DNA of 11,837 nt, taken from assembly GCA_003242255.1 (NCBI GenBank), contig QGUT01000043.1:1-11837 (forward strand), in the 5' to 3' direction. This DNA is from Bacillota bacterium. Its GTDB lineage: Bacteria; Bacillota; Thermosediminibacteria; Thermosediminibacterales; Thermosediminibacteraceae. The notes beneath the pieces are model-generated. The model was not told where the DNA came from. It saw nothing but the letters and a program-made list of their open reading frames with translations, and ran no database searches. Each line of letters opens with the position of its first letter. The first letter of the stretch is position 1. This document shows positions 1 to 6,714 of the stretch, piece after piece. The translations under genes and the position numbers were made by a program.

Positions 1-2
1 GT

Positions 3-53
3 TCAATTTTTTTAAAAGAAAAGGGCAACGAAAGGCAGGTCAGGATGGTGTAG
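3..53 (+). CDS. Possible C-terminal tail of an upstream gene (partial)
   Basis: The third forward frame is open from the window edge to a TAG at 51-53 and reads SIFLKEKGNERQVRMV. It lies just upstream of the glyS promoter, where the end of a preceding plus-strand gene would be expected. Only 16 residues are visible and I recognise no family. A second open frame runs through the same stretch and on through the T-box, so being open is not proof of coding. I see no clear terminator between this stop and the glyS promoter. Confidence 0.2.
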   Translation, partial: SIFLKEKGNERQVRMV

Positions 54-107
54 TCCCCGAGGCCCATAGTATAAAAGATACCGCTTTCGGCCGGAGGAGG
101 GACAAAC

Positions 108-136
108 TTGTCTGGCAGCAAAGCTTATGCTATAAT
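108..136 (+). promoter_or_regulatory. Sigma-A promoter of the glyS T-box transcript
   Basis: A -35 TTGTCT (108-113, 4 of 6 consensus) and a perfect -10 TATAAT (131-136) are separated by 17 bases. A TGC directly before the -10 (128-130) makes it a TGn-extended -10. Transcription would start near 143, just ahead of the base of T-box stem I at about 147. Confidence 0.8.
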
Positions 137-144
137 TATAAAAA

Positions 145-349
145 ATTGCCTCCGGTAAGTGCTTTCTCCCTGCCGACAGCGAGTGGAGGACGGTGCGAGC
201 TCCACGGCACAGAAGGCATGTGGCGACGGAGGTGTATCGCGACCGAAAACCGAATAGCTTTTTTAAAAGCGGCAGGCACGGCCTGCAACTAGGGTGGAAC
301 CGTCCGCAAAAAAGGACCCCTAGACTCTTGTCTAGGGGTCTTAATTTTT
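145..349 (+). promoter_or_regulatory. Glycine T-box riboswitch leader of glyS
   Basis: This leader senses uncharged tRNA-Gly and allows read-through into glyS. The base of stem I is CCTCCG (149-154) pairing with CGGAGG (227-232). The distal loop carries the typical GGTGCGAGC (192-200), and a GGC glycine specifier codon sits at 215-217 within GAAGGCA. The conserved T-box sequence starts at 291. The antiterminator can be drawn in full: CTAGGG (289-294) pairs with CCCTAG (318-323), GTCC (302-305) pairs with GGAC (314-317), and the 7-base bulge TGGAACC lies at 295-301. Its TGGA complements the UCCA acceptor end expected of bacterial tRNA-Gly. The competing terminator reuses 315-325. Specifier, bulge and downstream gene all agree on glycine. 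Confidence 0.95.
315..349 (+). terminator. T-box-controlled intrinsic terminator
   Basis: GACCCCTAGAC (315-325) and GTCTAGGGGTC (330-340) form a perfect 11-bp stem with a TCTT loop, followed by TTAATTTTT. The left arm shares its bases with the 3' side of the T-box antiterminator, so the two structures exclude each other. Confidence 0.95.
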
Positions 350-370
350 AGTAGAAAGGAGATGGTTGCT

Positions 371-1753
371 TTGGCGGAAAACGGCGAAAAACAGATGAAC
401 AAAATTGTGTCGCTCTGCAAGCGGAGAGGCTTTGTGTTCCAGGGCTCCGAAATTTATGGAGGGCTCGCGAACACGTGGGACTACGGCCCCCTGGGGGTAG
501 AGCTGAAACAGAACATTAAGAGGATATGGTGGAAAAAGGTGGTCTACGAGCGGGACGACGTGGTGGGCCTCGACAGTGCCATACTGATGCACCCCCGGGT
601 GTGGGAAGCCTCAGGACACGTGGCGGGCTTTAACGACGCCCTGGTGGACTGCAAGGAGTGCAAATCCAGGTTCCGGGCGGACCACTTGATAGAGGAAACT
701 TTAGGCCTGCGCGCCGAAGGTAAGAGTTTACAGGAACTTACCGAGATAATCCATTCGAACCAGATAAAATGTCCCGTGTGCGGTAAGGTCAACTGGACCG
801 AGGCGCGGAAGTTCAATTTGATGTTCAAGACCTACCAGGGGGTGACGGAAGATTCCAGTTCGGTGGTTTACTTGAGGCCCGAGACTGCCCAGGGTATATT
901 CGTGAATTTTAAAAACGTCCTGGACAGCAGCCGGGTAAAACTTCCCTTCGGTATCGCCCAGATCGGCAAGGCTTTCAGGAACGAGATAACGCCGGGGAAC
1001 TTTATCTTCAGGACCCGCGAATTCGAACAGATGGAACTGGAATTTTTCGTAAAGCCCGGCGATGACCTGAAGTGGTTCGAATACTGGAGGCAGTTTGCCA
1101 TGGATTTCTTCCTGGAGCTGGGCGTAAAAAAAGAAAACCTGCGCCTCAGGGACCATTCGCCCGATGAACTCTCCCACTATTCTAAAGCGACCACGGACCT
1201 GGAGTACCGCTTCCCCTTCGGGTGGGGGGAATTGTGGGGAATCGCCGACAGGACCGATTTCGACCTCTCGAGGCACATAGAGTATTCGGGCAAGGGGCTC
1301 ACTTATTTCGATCAGGAAGAAAACAAACACATAGTGCCTTACGTGATAGAGCCGTCGCTGGGCGTAGACCGGGCCATGCTGGCGATCCTCTGCGACGCCT
1401 ACCGGGAAGAAGAAGTGGAAGGCGAAAAGAGAGTGGTGCTGGGGCTGCACCCTGTCCTTTCCCCGATCAAGTGCGCCGTATTTCCTCTCTTCAAAAAACA
1501 ACCCCTGGAGGAACTGGCGAGGAAGATTTACCAGGACCTCAAGAAAGACTACGTGGTCGAATACGACAATACGGGCAGCATAGGCAAGCGCTACCGCCGC
1601 CAGGACGAGATCGGGACGCCGTACGCCATAACCGTCGATTACGAAAGTCTGGAAGACCACAAGGTGACCGTGAGAGACCGGGACACGATGGTACAGGACA
1701 GGATAGATATAGACCGGATAAAGGAATATCTGAGAGACAAGCTGGGATTTTAG
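371..1753 (+). CDS. glyS: Glycine--tRNA ligase, single-chain dimeric type
   Basis: This enzyme charges tRNA-Gly with glycine in the cytoplasm for protein synthesis. It is a class II synthetase of the alpha2 form, not the two-subunit GlyQ/GlyS form. In the 460-residue protein, residues 26-42 hold the SEIYGGLANTWDYGPLG signature. Two CxxC pairs (C94/C97 and C134/C137) form a probable zinc site. Motif 2 is around FRNE at 202-205 and motif 3 is EPSLGVDR at 327-334. An anticodon-binding domain covers about 365-460. I chose TTG at 371: AAAGGAG at 355-361 sits 9 bases before it, whereas the in-frame ATG at 362 abuts that site with no spacer. The start then reads MAENGEKQ, typical of relatives. Expression is controlled by the glycine T-box immediately upstream. 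Identity is very secure; only the start is open. Confidence 0.97.
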   Translation: MAENGEKQMNKIVSLCKRRGFVFQGSEIYGGLANTWDYGPLGVELKQNIKRIWWKKVVYERDDVVGLDSAILMHPRVWEASGHVAGFNDALVDCKECKSRFRADHLIEETLGLRAEGKSLQELTEIIHSNQIKCPVCGKVNWTEARKFNLMFKTYQGVTEDSSSVVYLRPETAQGIFVNFKNVLDSSRVKLPFGIAQIGKAFRNEITPGNFIFRTREFEQMELEFFVKPGDDLKWFEYWRQFAMDFFLELGVKKENLRLRDHSPDELSHYSKATTDLEYRFPFGWGELWGIADRTDFDLSRHIEYSGKGLTYFDQEENKHIVPYVIEPSLGVDRAMLAILCDAYREEEVEGEKRVVLGLHPVLSPIKCAVFPLFKKQPLEELARKIYQDLKKDYVVEYDNTGSIGKRYRRQDEIGTPYAITVDYESLEDHKVTVRDRDTMVQDRIDIDRIKEYLRDKLGF

Positions 1754-1776
1754 CGAAAGCTCGCATATTTTTTCAA

Positions 1777-1813
1777 AAAAAGCCCACCCTATTTTTGGGA
1801 GGGTGGGCTTTTT
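1777..1813 (+). terminator. Intrinsic terminator of glyS
   Basis: AAAAAGCCCACCCT (1777-1790) and AGGGTGGGCTTTTT (1800-1813) form a perfect 14-bp stem around the 9-base loop ATTTTTGGG. The flanking A and T runs make it usable in both directions. Its right arm ends one base before the ATG of the next gene and contains that gene's only visible Shine-Dalgarno-like sequence, GGAGGG at 1798-1803. Confidence 0.9.
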
Positions 1814-2224
1814 ATGTATTATTTCCGGTACGATGGGAAAATACTGGATTTTACAAAAAGCCCTTTGGAAGAAAGAATATTGAAGAAGCTGGACAACTGC
1901 TTCGTAAAAGAGCGCAAAGACAGGATAACCCTTTTTCCCCTGAACCTCACGATGGCGTGCCCGGGCCTTTACAAAGAGGGCCAAGAAATGGAATTTTACA
2001 TGCTGCTGAACAGAAAAAAAACCGTGCCGACCTGCGACATGTGCTACTTCGGGATGGTGGGAAAGGGAGAATTGTGCGTCCCCAACTCCTTTTTCCTTCC
2101 AGAGCACTTTCATCACAGGAAGGCAGATTTCAAGGGGATAATAGCGATGCTGAAATTTAAGGGTTACCTGGAATTGCCGGTGCCCGACCCGTTCACCTGG
2201 AGTTACATGAACTTCCGGTATTAA
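1814..2224 (+). CDS. Hypothetical protein with CxxC motif, family not recognised
   Basis: This 136-residue protein is not one I recognise. It is probably cytoplasmic, with no signal peptide or membrane segment, and has mixed charge and many aromatics. Cysteines lie at 29, 49, 74, 77 and 88. The PTCDMC pair (74/77) with C88 and H98/H100/H101 could bind a metal or be redox active, but that is inference. Its codon choice resembles the neighbours and it fills the space between two terminators exactly, which argues for a real gene. ATG 1814 follows the glyS terminator directly. GGAGGG (1798-1803), 10 bases upstream, is a plausible ribosome binding site but lies inside the hairpin. The frame is the same as glyS and stays open back to the glyS stop at 1751. 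I see no separate promoter, so expression may depend on terminator read-through. A later TTG start is possible. Confidence 0.6.
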   Translation: MYYFRYDGKILDFTKSPLEERILKKLDNCFVKERKDRITLFPLNLTMACPGLYKEGQEMEFYMLLNRKKTVPTCDMCYFGMVGKGELCVPNSFFLPEHFHHRKADFKGIIAMLKFKGYLELPVPDPFTWSYMNFRY

Positions 2225-2225
2225 A

Positions 2226-2253
2226 AAAAGCCGCTTTTTGAAAAGCGGCTTTT
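2226..2253. terminator. Bidirectional intrinsic terminator between convergent genes
   Basis: AAAAGCCGCTTTT (2226-2238) and AAAAGCGGCTTTT (2241-2253) are exact reverse complements separated by TG. The outer T runs serve both strands. It begins two bases after the stop of the plus-strand unknown gene and includes two bases of the minus-strand mutase stop codon (2252-2254), so it ends both transcripts. Confidence 0.9.
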
Positions 2254-3610
2254 AAAATACCTGCAGAGGGTGCAGGGCCTTCTGCATCTCTTCTTTTATT
2301 TTCTCCAGCTCTTCCGAAGTTTTGGCTTCGCACCGGACTATGAGTTCCGGCCCGGTGTTGGATGCCCGGACCAGGCCCCAGCCGCTCGGGAAGAGCACGC
2401 GGGCCCCGTCCACGTCGATCATGGGGTACTTTCCGCGGAAGTACTCCTTGACCTGCTCGACTCTGGAAAATTTTTCATCTTCGGGACAGGGAACGCGGAT
2501 TTCCGGGGTGGAGTGATATTTGGGCACATCGGAAAGGAGTTCCGACAGCTTTTTGTCCGACCTCGAGAGGATCCGGAGCAACCTCGCACCAGCGTAAAGG
2601 GCATCGTCGAAGCCGTAGTATTCGTCGGCAAAGAACATGTGGCCGGACATCTCGCCGGTAAAGATGGCGCCAATTTCCCTCATCTTGGCCTTTATCAAGG
2701 AGTGCCCGGTTTTATAGAACATCGGCTTTCCGCCCAGTTTTTCAATCTCTTCCACCAGGGCCTGGGAACACTTGACTTCCACAATGGCCGTGGCGCCGGG
2801 GTGTTTGGGGAGTATTTCCCGCCAGAACAGGATCATCAGCATGTCGCCGTATATCACGTTTCCGGCGTCGTCCACCACCCCTATGCGGTCGCCGTCGCCG
2901 TCGAAACCCATGCCCAGGTCCAGTTTTTCTCTGAGCACCAGTTCTCTCAAATCCTTAAGATTCTCTGGCTTTACCGGGTCGGGAAAATGGTTTGGGAAGG
3001 TGGGATCGGATTCGCAGTATAGTGGGAAGGTTTCGACTCCGAGCCTCTTAAACAGCTTTTCTGCAAAGAAGGATGCGGTGCCGTTGCCGCAGTCGATGCC
3101 TACACGCAATTTCTTTTCGAGCTTTATTTTTTGGCATATCGTCGATATGTAATCTTCGGTGGGGTCTATGTGGGAGAGGGAGCCCTGGCCTTTTTCGAAT
3201 TCGCCCTTTTCCATCATGATCCTTAAATTCTGGATCTCGTCGCCGTAAAGCGTCGCCGGACCGAAAGCCACCTTAAACCCGTTGTACTCGGGTGGGTTGT
3301 GGCTGGCGGTTATCATGACCCCCGCGTTGATGTTGTAATGGATCCTGGAAAAGTAAAATACCGGAGTTACCACCGTCCCAAGGTCCACCACGTCACAGCC
3401 GGTGGACAGCAGCCCCTCCACGAGGGCCTTTTTTAGGGCAGGCGACGATGACCGGTTGTCGCATCCTACCACCACTCTGTTCTCGCCGTTTTTCCGGGCA
3501 AAGGTGCCGAAGGCCAGCCCTAAGGTTCTGGCCACCTCTTCATCGATCTCCTTGCCCACAACTCCTCTTATGTCGTACTGCCGGAAAATGTGGGGATTTA
3601 AATTTTTCAT
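2252..3610 (-). CDS. Phosphomannomutase/phosphoglucomutase
   Basis: This is a cytoplasmic alpha-D-phosphohexomutase interconverting hexose 6-phosphates and 1-phosphates (mannose and/or glucose), feeding nucleotide-sugar, cell-wall or glycogen synthesis. The 452-residue length suits the family. The active-site phosphoserine lies in TASHNP (S103). The metal-binding loop is DGDGDR at 237-242, and the sugar-binding loop GEMSGH at 319-324 is the form typical of dual-specificity PMM/PGM enzymes. The C-terminal phosphate-binding loop RASNTGPE is at 415-422. ATG at 3610 was chosen because AGGAGGTG sits 5 bases upstream. An upstream in-frame ATG at 3658 would add 16 residues not seen in the family and place the ribosome binding site inside the gene. 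It is transcribed alone from its own promoter. Substrate preference cannot be read from sequence alone; manB, pgm and algC names have all been used for relatives. Confidence 0.93.
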   Translation of the reverse strand: MKNLNPHIFRQYDIRGVVGKEIDEEVARTLGLAFGTFARKNGENRVVVGCDNRSSSPALKKALVEGLLSTGCDVVDLGTVVTPVFYFSRIHYNINAGVMITASHNPPEYNGFKVAFGPATLYGDEIQNLRIMMEKGEFEKGQGSLSHIDPTEDYISTICQKIKLEKKLRVGIDCGNGTASFFAEKLFKRLGVETFPLYCESDPTFPNHFPDPVKPENLKDLRELVLREKLDLGMGFDGDGDRIGVVDDAGNVIYGDMLMILFWREILPKHPGATAIVEVKCSQALVEEIEKLGGKPMFYKTGHSLIKAKMREIGAIFTGEMSGHMFFADEYYGFDDALYAGARLLRILSRSDKKLSELLSDVPKYHSTPEIRVPCPEDEKFSRVEQVKEYFRGKYPMIDVDGARVLFPSGWGLVRASNTGPELIVRCEAKTSEELEKIKEEMQKALHPLQVF

Positions 3611-3687
3611 GAGCCCACCTCCTGAAATATATATATAGCCCAGGTTTAATTTGCCCATTTCCAGGTAATTTATTATCTTTTTAATAA

Positions 3688-3716
3688 ATTATACCATTAC
3701 GTGCAGACTATCACAA
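3688..3716 (-). promoter_or_regulatory. Sigma-A promoter of the phosphohexomutase gene
   Basis: On the minus strand, -35 TTGTGA (3716-3711) and -10 TATAAT (3693-3688) are 17 bases apart, with TGG directly before the -10 (TGn extension). It lies about 80 bases upstream of the mutase start and is back to back with the thiN promoter. Confidence 0.75.
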
Positions 3717-3758
3717 TATTGGGGGAATTTAATAAAAAGCGCCGGTTTTGAGAAAGTG

Positions 3759-3767
3759 TGCTATAAT
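3759..3767 (+). promoter_or_regulatory. Extended -10 promoter of the thiN operon
   Basis: TGC plus TATAAT (3759-3767) is a perfect extended -10, about 30 bases before the thiN ATG. No good -35 lies at 16-18 bases upstream (the positions are GC-rich), so recognition would rest on the TGn extension. No TPP riboswitch (THI box) fits in the short leader. Confidence 0.6.
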
Positions 3768-3797
3768 GTCATAAGAACATCTTTTCCGGAGGGCCTT

Positions 3798-4436
3798 ATG
3801 AAAGCTGTCATTTTTGCAGGGGGAAATGTGGGCGATTACAGCAGGGTGAAGAAGTACATAAAGGGCGCTGATTTTATCATCTGTGCCGACAGCGGGATAC
3901 GCCACGCCTTCGAAATGGGGATTACCCCCCATTTGGTCGTCGGTGACATGGATTCGGTGTCAGAAGAGGACAGGGAAAAAATGGAGCGATTTAAGATTCG
4001 AAGGCTCACCTTTCCCGTCGAAAAAGATTACACCGATACGGAACTGGCCCTGGAGGCCGCCCTGAAAGAAGGCGCTCGGGAAGCCGTGCTGCTGGGCGGG
4101 TTAGGGGACCGGCCCGACCACAGCCTGGGCAACGTGCTCCTCATGGTAAATTTCAGGGAAAAGGGGCTGGAGCTCACCCTCGCCGGGGAAAACTGGGAGA
4201 TGTTTTTGATCGACGGCAGGAAGAAAATTAAGGGGCAGAAGGGAGAATTACTGTCGCTTTTGCCCCTCACCCCGGAGGTGACCGGGGTAAAGACGAAGGG
4301 CCTATATTATCCCCTTAACGGGGAGACCCTTTTCATAGGGAGTACGAGGGGAATCAGCAACGTTTTCCTGGACGATGAAGCCGTGGTGGAAATAGGGGAA
4401 GGTCTGCTGGTCGCCGTAAAATGCTCCGGGGGGTGA
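3798..4436 (+). CDS. thiN: Thiamine diphosphokinase
   Basis: This cytoplasmic enzyme transfers a pyrophosphate group from ATP to thiamine, giving thiamine diphosphate, the cofactor of transketolase and pyruvate:ferredoxin oxidoreductase. The 212-residue protein matches the usual bacterial ThiN length. The N-terminal catalytic domain shows AGGN at 7-10, CADSG at 29-33, GDMDS at 49-53, KDYTDTE at 76-82 and GDRPDHSLGN at 103-112, all family signatures. The C-terminal half forms the thiamine-binding beta domain, with STRGISN near the end. ATG 3798 follows CCGGAGGG (3787-3794) at good spacing; an earlier ATG at 3756 lies ahead of the promoter -10 and is unlikely. It is the first gene of an operon, with 4 bases to the next start. 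The lack of a TPP riboswitch suggests a salvage or constitutive role. Confidence 0.95.
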   Translation: MKAVIFAGGNVGDYSRVKKYIKGADFIICADSGIRHAFEMGITPHLVVGDMDSVSEEDREKMERFKIRRLTFPVEKDYTDTELALEAALKEGAREAVLLGGLGDRPDHSLGNVLLMVNFREKGLELTLAGENWEMFLIDGRKKIKGQKGELLSLLPLTPEVTGVKTKGLYYPLNGETLFIGSTRGISNVFLDDEAVVEIGEGLLVAVKCSGG

Positions 4437-4440
4437 AAGG

Positions 4441-5349
4441 TTGGAAGAAAGAGAACTGCTCGAAGATTGCCGGGTTTGTCCGAGGCGGTGCGGCGTAAAC
4501 CGCTTAAAAGGCGAGATGGGGTTTTGCGGTGCCCGCGACCGGATAGTGGTGGCGAAAGCCTTTGCCCACCGCTGGGAAGAGCCGTGCATAAGTGGAAGCC
4601 GTGGTTCCGGCACCGTGTTCTTTTCGGGGTGTAACCTGAAGTGCGCCTTTTGCCAGAACTACAGGATAAGCCAGGAATGGTTCGGCAAGGCCGTGGGGGA
4701 GGAGGAACTCGTTGAAATTTTCTTAAAGCTCCAGGCCAGGGGGGTCCACAACATAAACCTGGTGACCCCGACCATTTATACGCCCCAGCTCGTTGTGGCC
4801 TTGAAAAAGGCAAAGGATCGAGGGCTCAAGGTCCCGGTGGTGTGGAATTCCAACGCTTATGAAAGCCCCGAGGTGCTCAAAAGGCTGGAAGGCCTGGTGG
4901 ACGTGTACCTTCCGGACCTCAAGTACTTCGGCGAAGCACCGGCCAGGAAGTACTCCAGGGTGCCGGGGTACTTTGAGTGCGCCGCAAAGGCAATTTTAGA
5001 GATGTACCGCCAGGTGGGGGAGCCGGTTTTCGACGAAAAGGGCATGATAAAGCGGGGCCTTATCATAAGACACCTGGTGCTGCCCGGGTTGAAGGAAGAT
5101 TCCAAAAAAGTGCTGGATTTTATAAAATCCAGTTTGCCGTCGGGGGTATACGTAAGCCTCATGGGCCAATACATGCCCTGTTACAGGGCCGGCGAATTCC
5201 CGGAAATCAACCGCCCCCTGCCGAAGGAAGAATACGAGGAGGTCATAGAATATTTCTTTGAAATAGGCCTAGAAAACGGTTTTGCCCAGGAGGAGGGGGC
5301 CGATTCTCCGGAGTACGTGCCGAATTTTGACCTGGAAGGAATAATATAA
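4441..5349 (+). CDS. PflX-type radical SAM protein
   Basis: This belongs to the radical SAM superfamily, in the COG1313/PflX group related to pyruvate formate-lyase activating enzymes. The substrate of this group is not known to me. The 302-residue protein carries the [4Fe-4S] motif CxxxCxxC in SGCNLKCAFCQNY (C64, C68, C71). Ahead of it lies a second cysteine set, CRVCPRRCGVN plus GFCG (C10, C13, C17, C29), typical of the group and able in principle to hold another cluster or zinc. A TIM-barrel-like core follows. TTG 4441 is used as start: it is 4 bases after the thiN stop, GGGGGGTGA precedes it, and no later Met would keep the first cysteine motif. Such proteins work anaerobically in the cytoplasm. 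Co-transcription with thiN and an aminopeptidase suggests no specific substrate. Confidence 0.88.
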   Translation: MEERELLEDCRVCPRRCGVNRLKGEMGFCGARDRIVVAKAFAHRWEEPCISGSRGSGTVFFSGCNLKCAFCQNYRISQEWFGKAVGEEELVEIFLKLQARGVHNINLVTPTIYTPQLVVALKKAKDRGLKVPVVWNSNAYESPEVLKRLEGLVDVYLPDLKYFGEAPARKYSRVPGYFECAAKAILEMYRQVGEPVFDEKGMIKRGLIIRHLVLPGLKEDSKKVLDFIKSSLPSGVYVSLMGQYMPCYRAGEFPEINRPLPKEEYEEVIEYFFEIGLENGFAQEEGADSPEYVPNFDLEGII

Positions 5350-5373
5350 TTTTACTAAAAAGGAGGGGTTTTT

Positions 5374-6489
5374 GTGAAAGACCCGAGGATTGAGAAGCTG
5401 GCCCAGATTCTCGTCCATTATTCGGTGGAACTGAAGGAAGGCGAAAACGTCCTGATCGAAGGGGGACCCGGTGAAGCGCCGCTCGTAAAGGCATTGGTCC
5501 GGGAAGCCTACCGGGTCGGGGCAAAGCCCTTCGTATCCATCGGGATGCAGGAAATCCAGCGGGAGATAATGATGAATTTAAGCGAAGAAATCGCCAGGAT
5601 GATGGCCCGATACGATGCGGAGCGGATGAAGGACATGGACGCCTACATAGGAATCCGGGGCGGGGAAAACGTCTCGGAACTTGCCGACGTGCCCCAGGAG
5701 AAAAAATCTATCTACATGCAGTTTTACATGAAGCCAGTCCACGGCGAGATAAGGGTGCCCCATACCAAATGGTGCGTCTTGAGATACCCCAACCCTTCGA
5801 TGGCCCAGCTGGCCGACACCAGCACCGAAGCCTTTGAAGATTTTTACTTCAAGGTCTGCTGCCTCGACTACGAAAAGATGTCGAAGGCCATGGACCCCCT
5901 CGTGGACCTCATGAACAGGACCAAGAGGGTGCGGATAACGGGGCCGGGCACCGATCTGGAGTTTTCCATAGAAGGCTTTAAAGCGGTAAAGTGCGACGGC
6001 AAGAGCAATATCCCCGATGGAGAGGTGTTCACGGCGCCGGTCCGAAATTCGGTCAACGGCTACATAACGTACAACACTCCGTCGCTCTACCAGGGATTTA
6101 CCTTCGAAAATATAAGATTTGAGTTTAAGGATGGCAAGATAGTTAAGGCCACCGCCAACGACACCGAGAGGCTCAATAAAATATTGGATACCGACGAAGG
6201 CGCGAGGTACATCGGCGAGTTTTCCATCGGAGTCAATCCCTACATTTTAAAACCCATGAAGGATACGCTCTTCGACGAGAAAATAGCGGGGAGCATACAC
6301 TTTACTCCAGGAAGGGCTTACGAGGAGTGCGACAACGGCAACGACTCGGCCATTCACTGGGACCTGGTGTACATCCAGCGGCCCGAGTACGGCGGCGGAG
6401 AGATATGGTTCGACGACGTGCTGGTGCGGAAGGACGGGCGCTTCGTGCTCGAGGAACTGCAGGGGCTGAATCCCGAAAATCTGGCTTAA
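5374..6489 (+). CDS. M29-family metallo-aminopeptidase
   Basis: This is a cytoplasmic aminopeptidase of peptidase family M29 (AmpS/AmpT/PepS group, common in thermophiles) that removes N-terminal residues from peptides using a two-metal site. In the 371-residue protein the expected ligands can be placed: E217 in IPDGEVF, E282 in GEFSIG, H309 in SIHF, and H328 and D330 in IHWD. The family tyrosine Y316 lies seven residues after H309. The N-terminal half (about 1-180) is the Rossmann-like domain shared by the family. The length is somewhat below the usual ~410, without any visible break. Start GTG 5374 follows AAGGAGGGG (5360-5368), 24 bases after the radical SAM gene. Its TAA overlaps the stop of the convergent DUF3006 gene, and its likely terminator lies inside that gene. 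Confidence 0.93.
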   Translation: MKDPRIEKLAQILVHYSVELKEGENVLIEGGPGEAPLVKALVREAYRVGAKPFVSIGMQEIQREIMMNLSEEIARMMARYDAERMKDMDAYIGIRGGENVSELADVPQEKKSIYMQFYMKPVHGEIRVPHTKWCVLRYPNPSMAQLADTSTEAFEDFYFKVCCLDYEKMSKAMDPLVDLMNRTKRVRITGPGTDLEFSIEGFKAVKCDGKSNIPDGEVFTAPVRNSVNGYITYNTPSLYQGFTFENIRFEFKDGKIVKATANDTERLNKILDTDEGARYIGEFSIGVNPYILKPMKDTLFDEKIAGSIHFTPGRAYEECDNGNDSAIHWDLVYIQRPEYGGGEIWFDDVLVRKDGRFVLEELQGLNPENLA

Positions 6490-6698
6490 TCGTCGAAGAG
6501 CTCTTCGGTGAGTTTTTCAATTTTTTTCCTGCGAAACGCGGTGGATGTTTCGTCTATCGAGAAATCTTCTAAGTTTATGACATCTCCTTCCCGCGCGTTT
6601 TCGGGAAGGAGATGCTTTTTTACATTTATCATGCCGTGGGATGTTTCAATAACCGCGAAATCCCCTTCAAAGCGATCGATTATACCCTTTCTGCCCAC
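6486..6698 (-). CDS. DUF3006 domain-containing protein
   Basis: This 70-residue acidic/basic protein matches DUF3006: it opens with a KGIIDRFEGDFAVIE strand motif, then a small beta-barrel-like segment, then LLPENAREGDVI, and ends in a charged helix. The function of the family is unknown. Genes of this family often follow a ComEC-like metallo-beta-lactamase gene, as here, so a shared role is plausible but inferred. Start GTG at 6698 is supported by GGAGGGG six bases upstream. The gap to the upstream gene is only 16 bases, and the ribosome binding site begins right after that gene's stop, so translation is probably coupled. Its TAA overlaps the aminopeptidase TAA in tail-to-tail arrangement. 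Residues 28-39 are encoded by a perfect inverted repeat that acts as a terminator for the opposite strand. Confidence 0.88.
   Translation of the reverse strand: MGRKGIIDRFEGDFAVIETSHGMINVKKHLLPENAREGDVINLEDFSIDETSTAFRRKKIEKLTEELFDD
6581..6621 (+). terminator. Intrinsic terminator of the thiN operon, inside DUF3006
   Basis: CATCTCCTTCCCG (6581-6593) and CGGGAAGGAGATG (6602-6614) form a perfect 13-bp stem with loop CGCGTTTT, followed by C and six T (6616-6621). In the plus direction this is a strong rho-independent terminator 92 bases after the aminopeptidase stop. No other terminator is visible after that stop. The whole element lies in the coding region of the convergent DUF3006 gene. Confidence 0.85.
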
Positions 6699-6714
6699 TT
6701 TTAACCCCTCCGGC

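Noticed and set aside
2..292. Long open frame through the promoter and T-box
   Set aside because: It covers a well-defined promoter and structured RNA leader, has no start with a ribosome binding site, and its translation looks like low-quality coding.
1752..1763. GCGAAAGCTCGC short hairpin just after the glyS stop
   Set aside because: Only four base pairs; the adjacent 14-bp hairpin explains termination.
728..2116. 462-codon minus-strand open frame opposite glyS
   Set aside because: A shadow of glyS caused by its codon bias; it crosses the glyS terminator and the protein shows no family features.
1222..2160. 312-codon plus-strand frame overlapping the end of glyS and the unknown gene
   Set aside because: Arginine/glycine/proline-rich out-of-frame translation typical of a shadow; it reads through the terminator.
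3756..3797. Upstream ATG extension of thiN
   Set aside because: The extra 14 codons cover the extended -10 promoter and lack a ribosome binding site, while ATG 3798 has both good spacing and family-like N-terminus.
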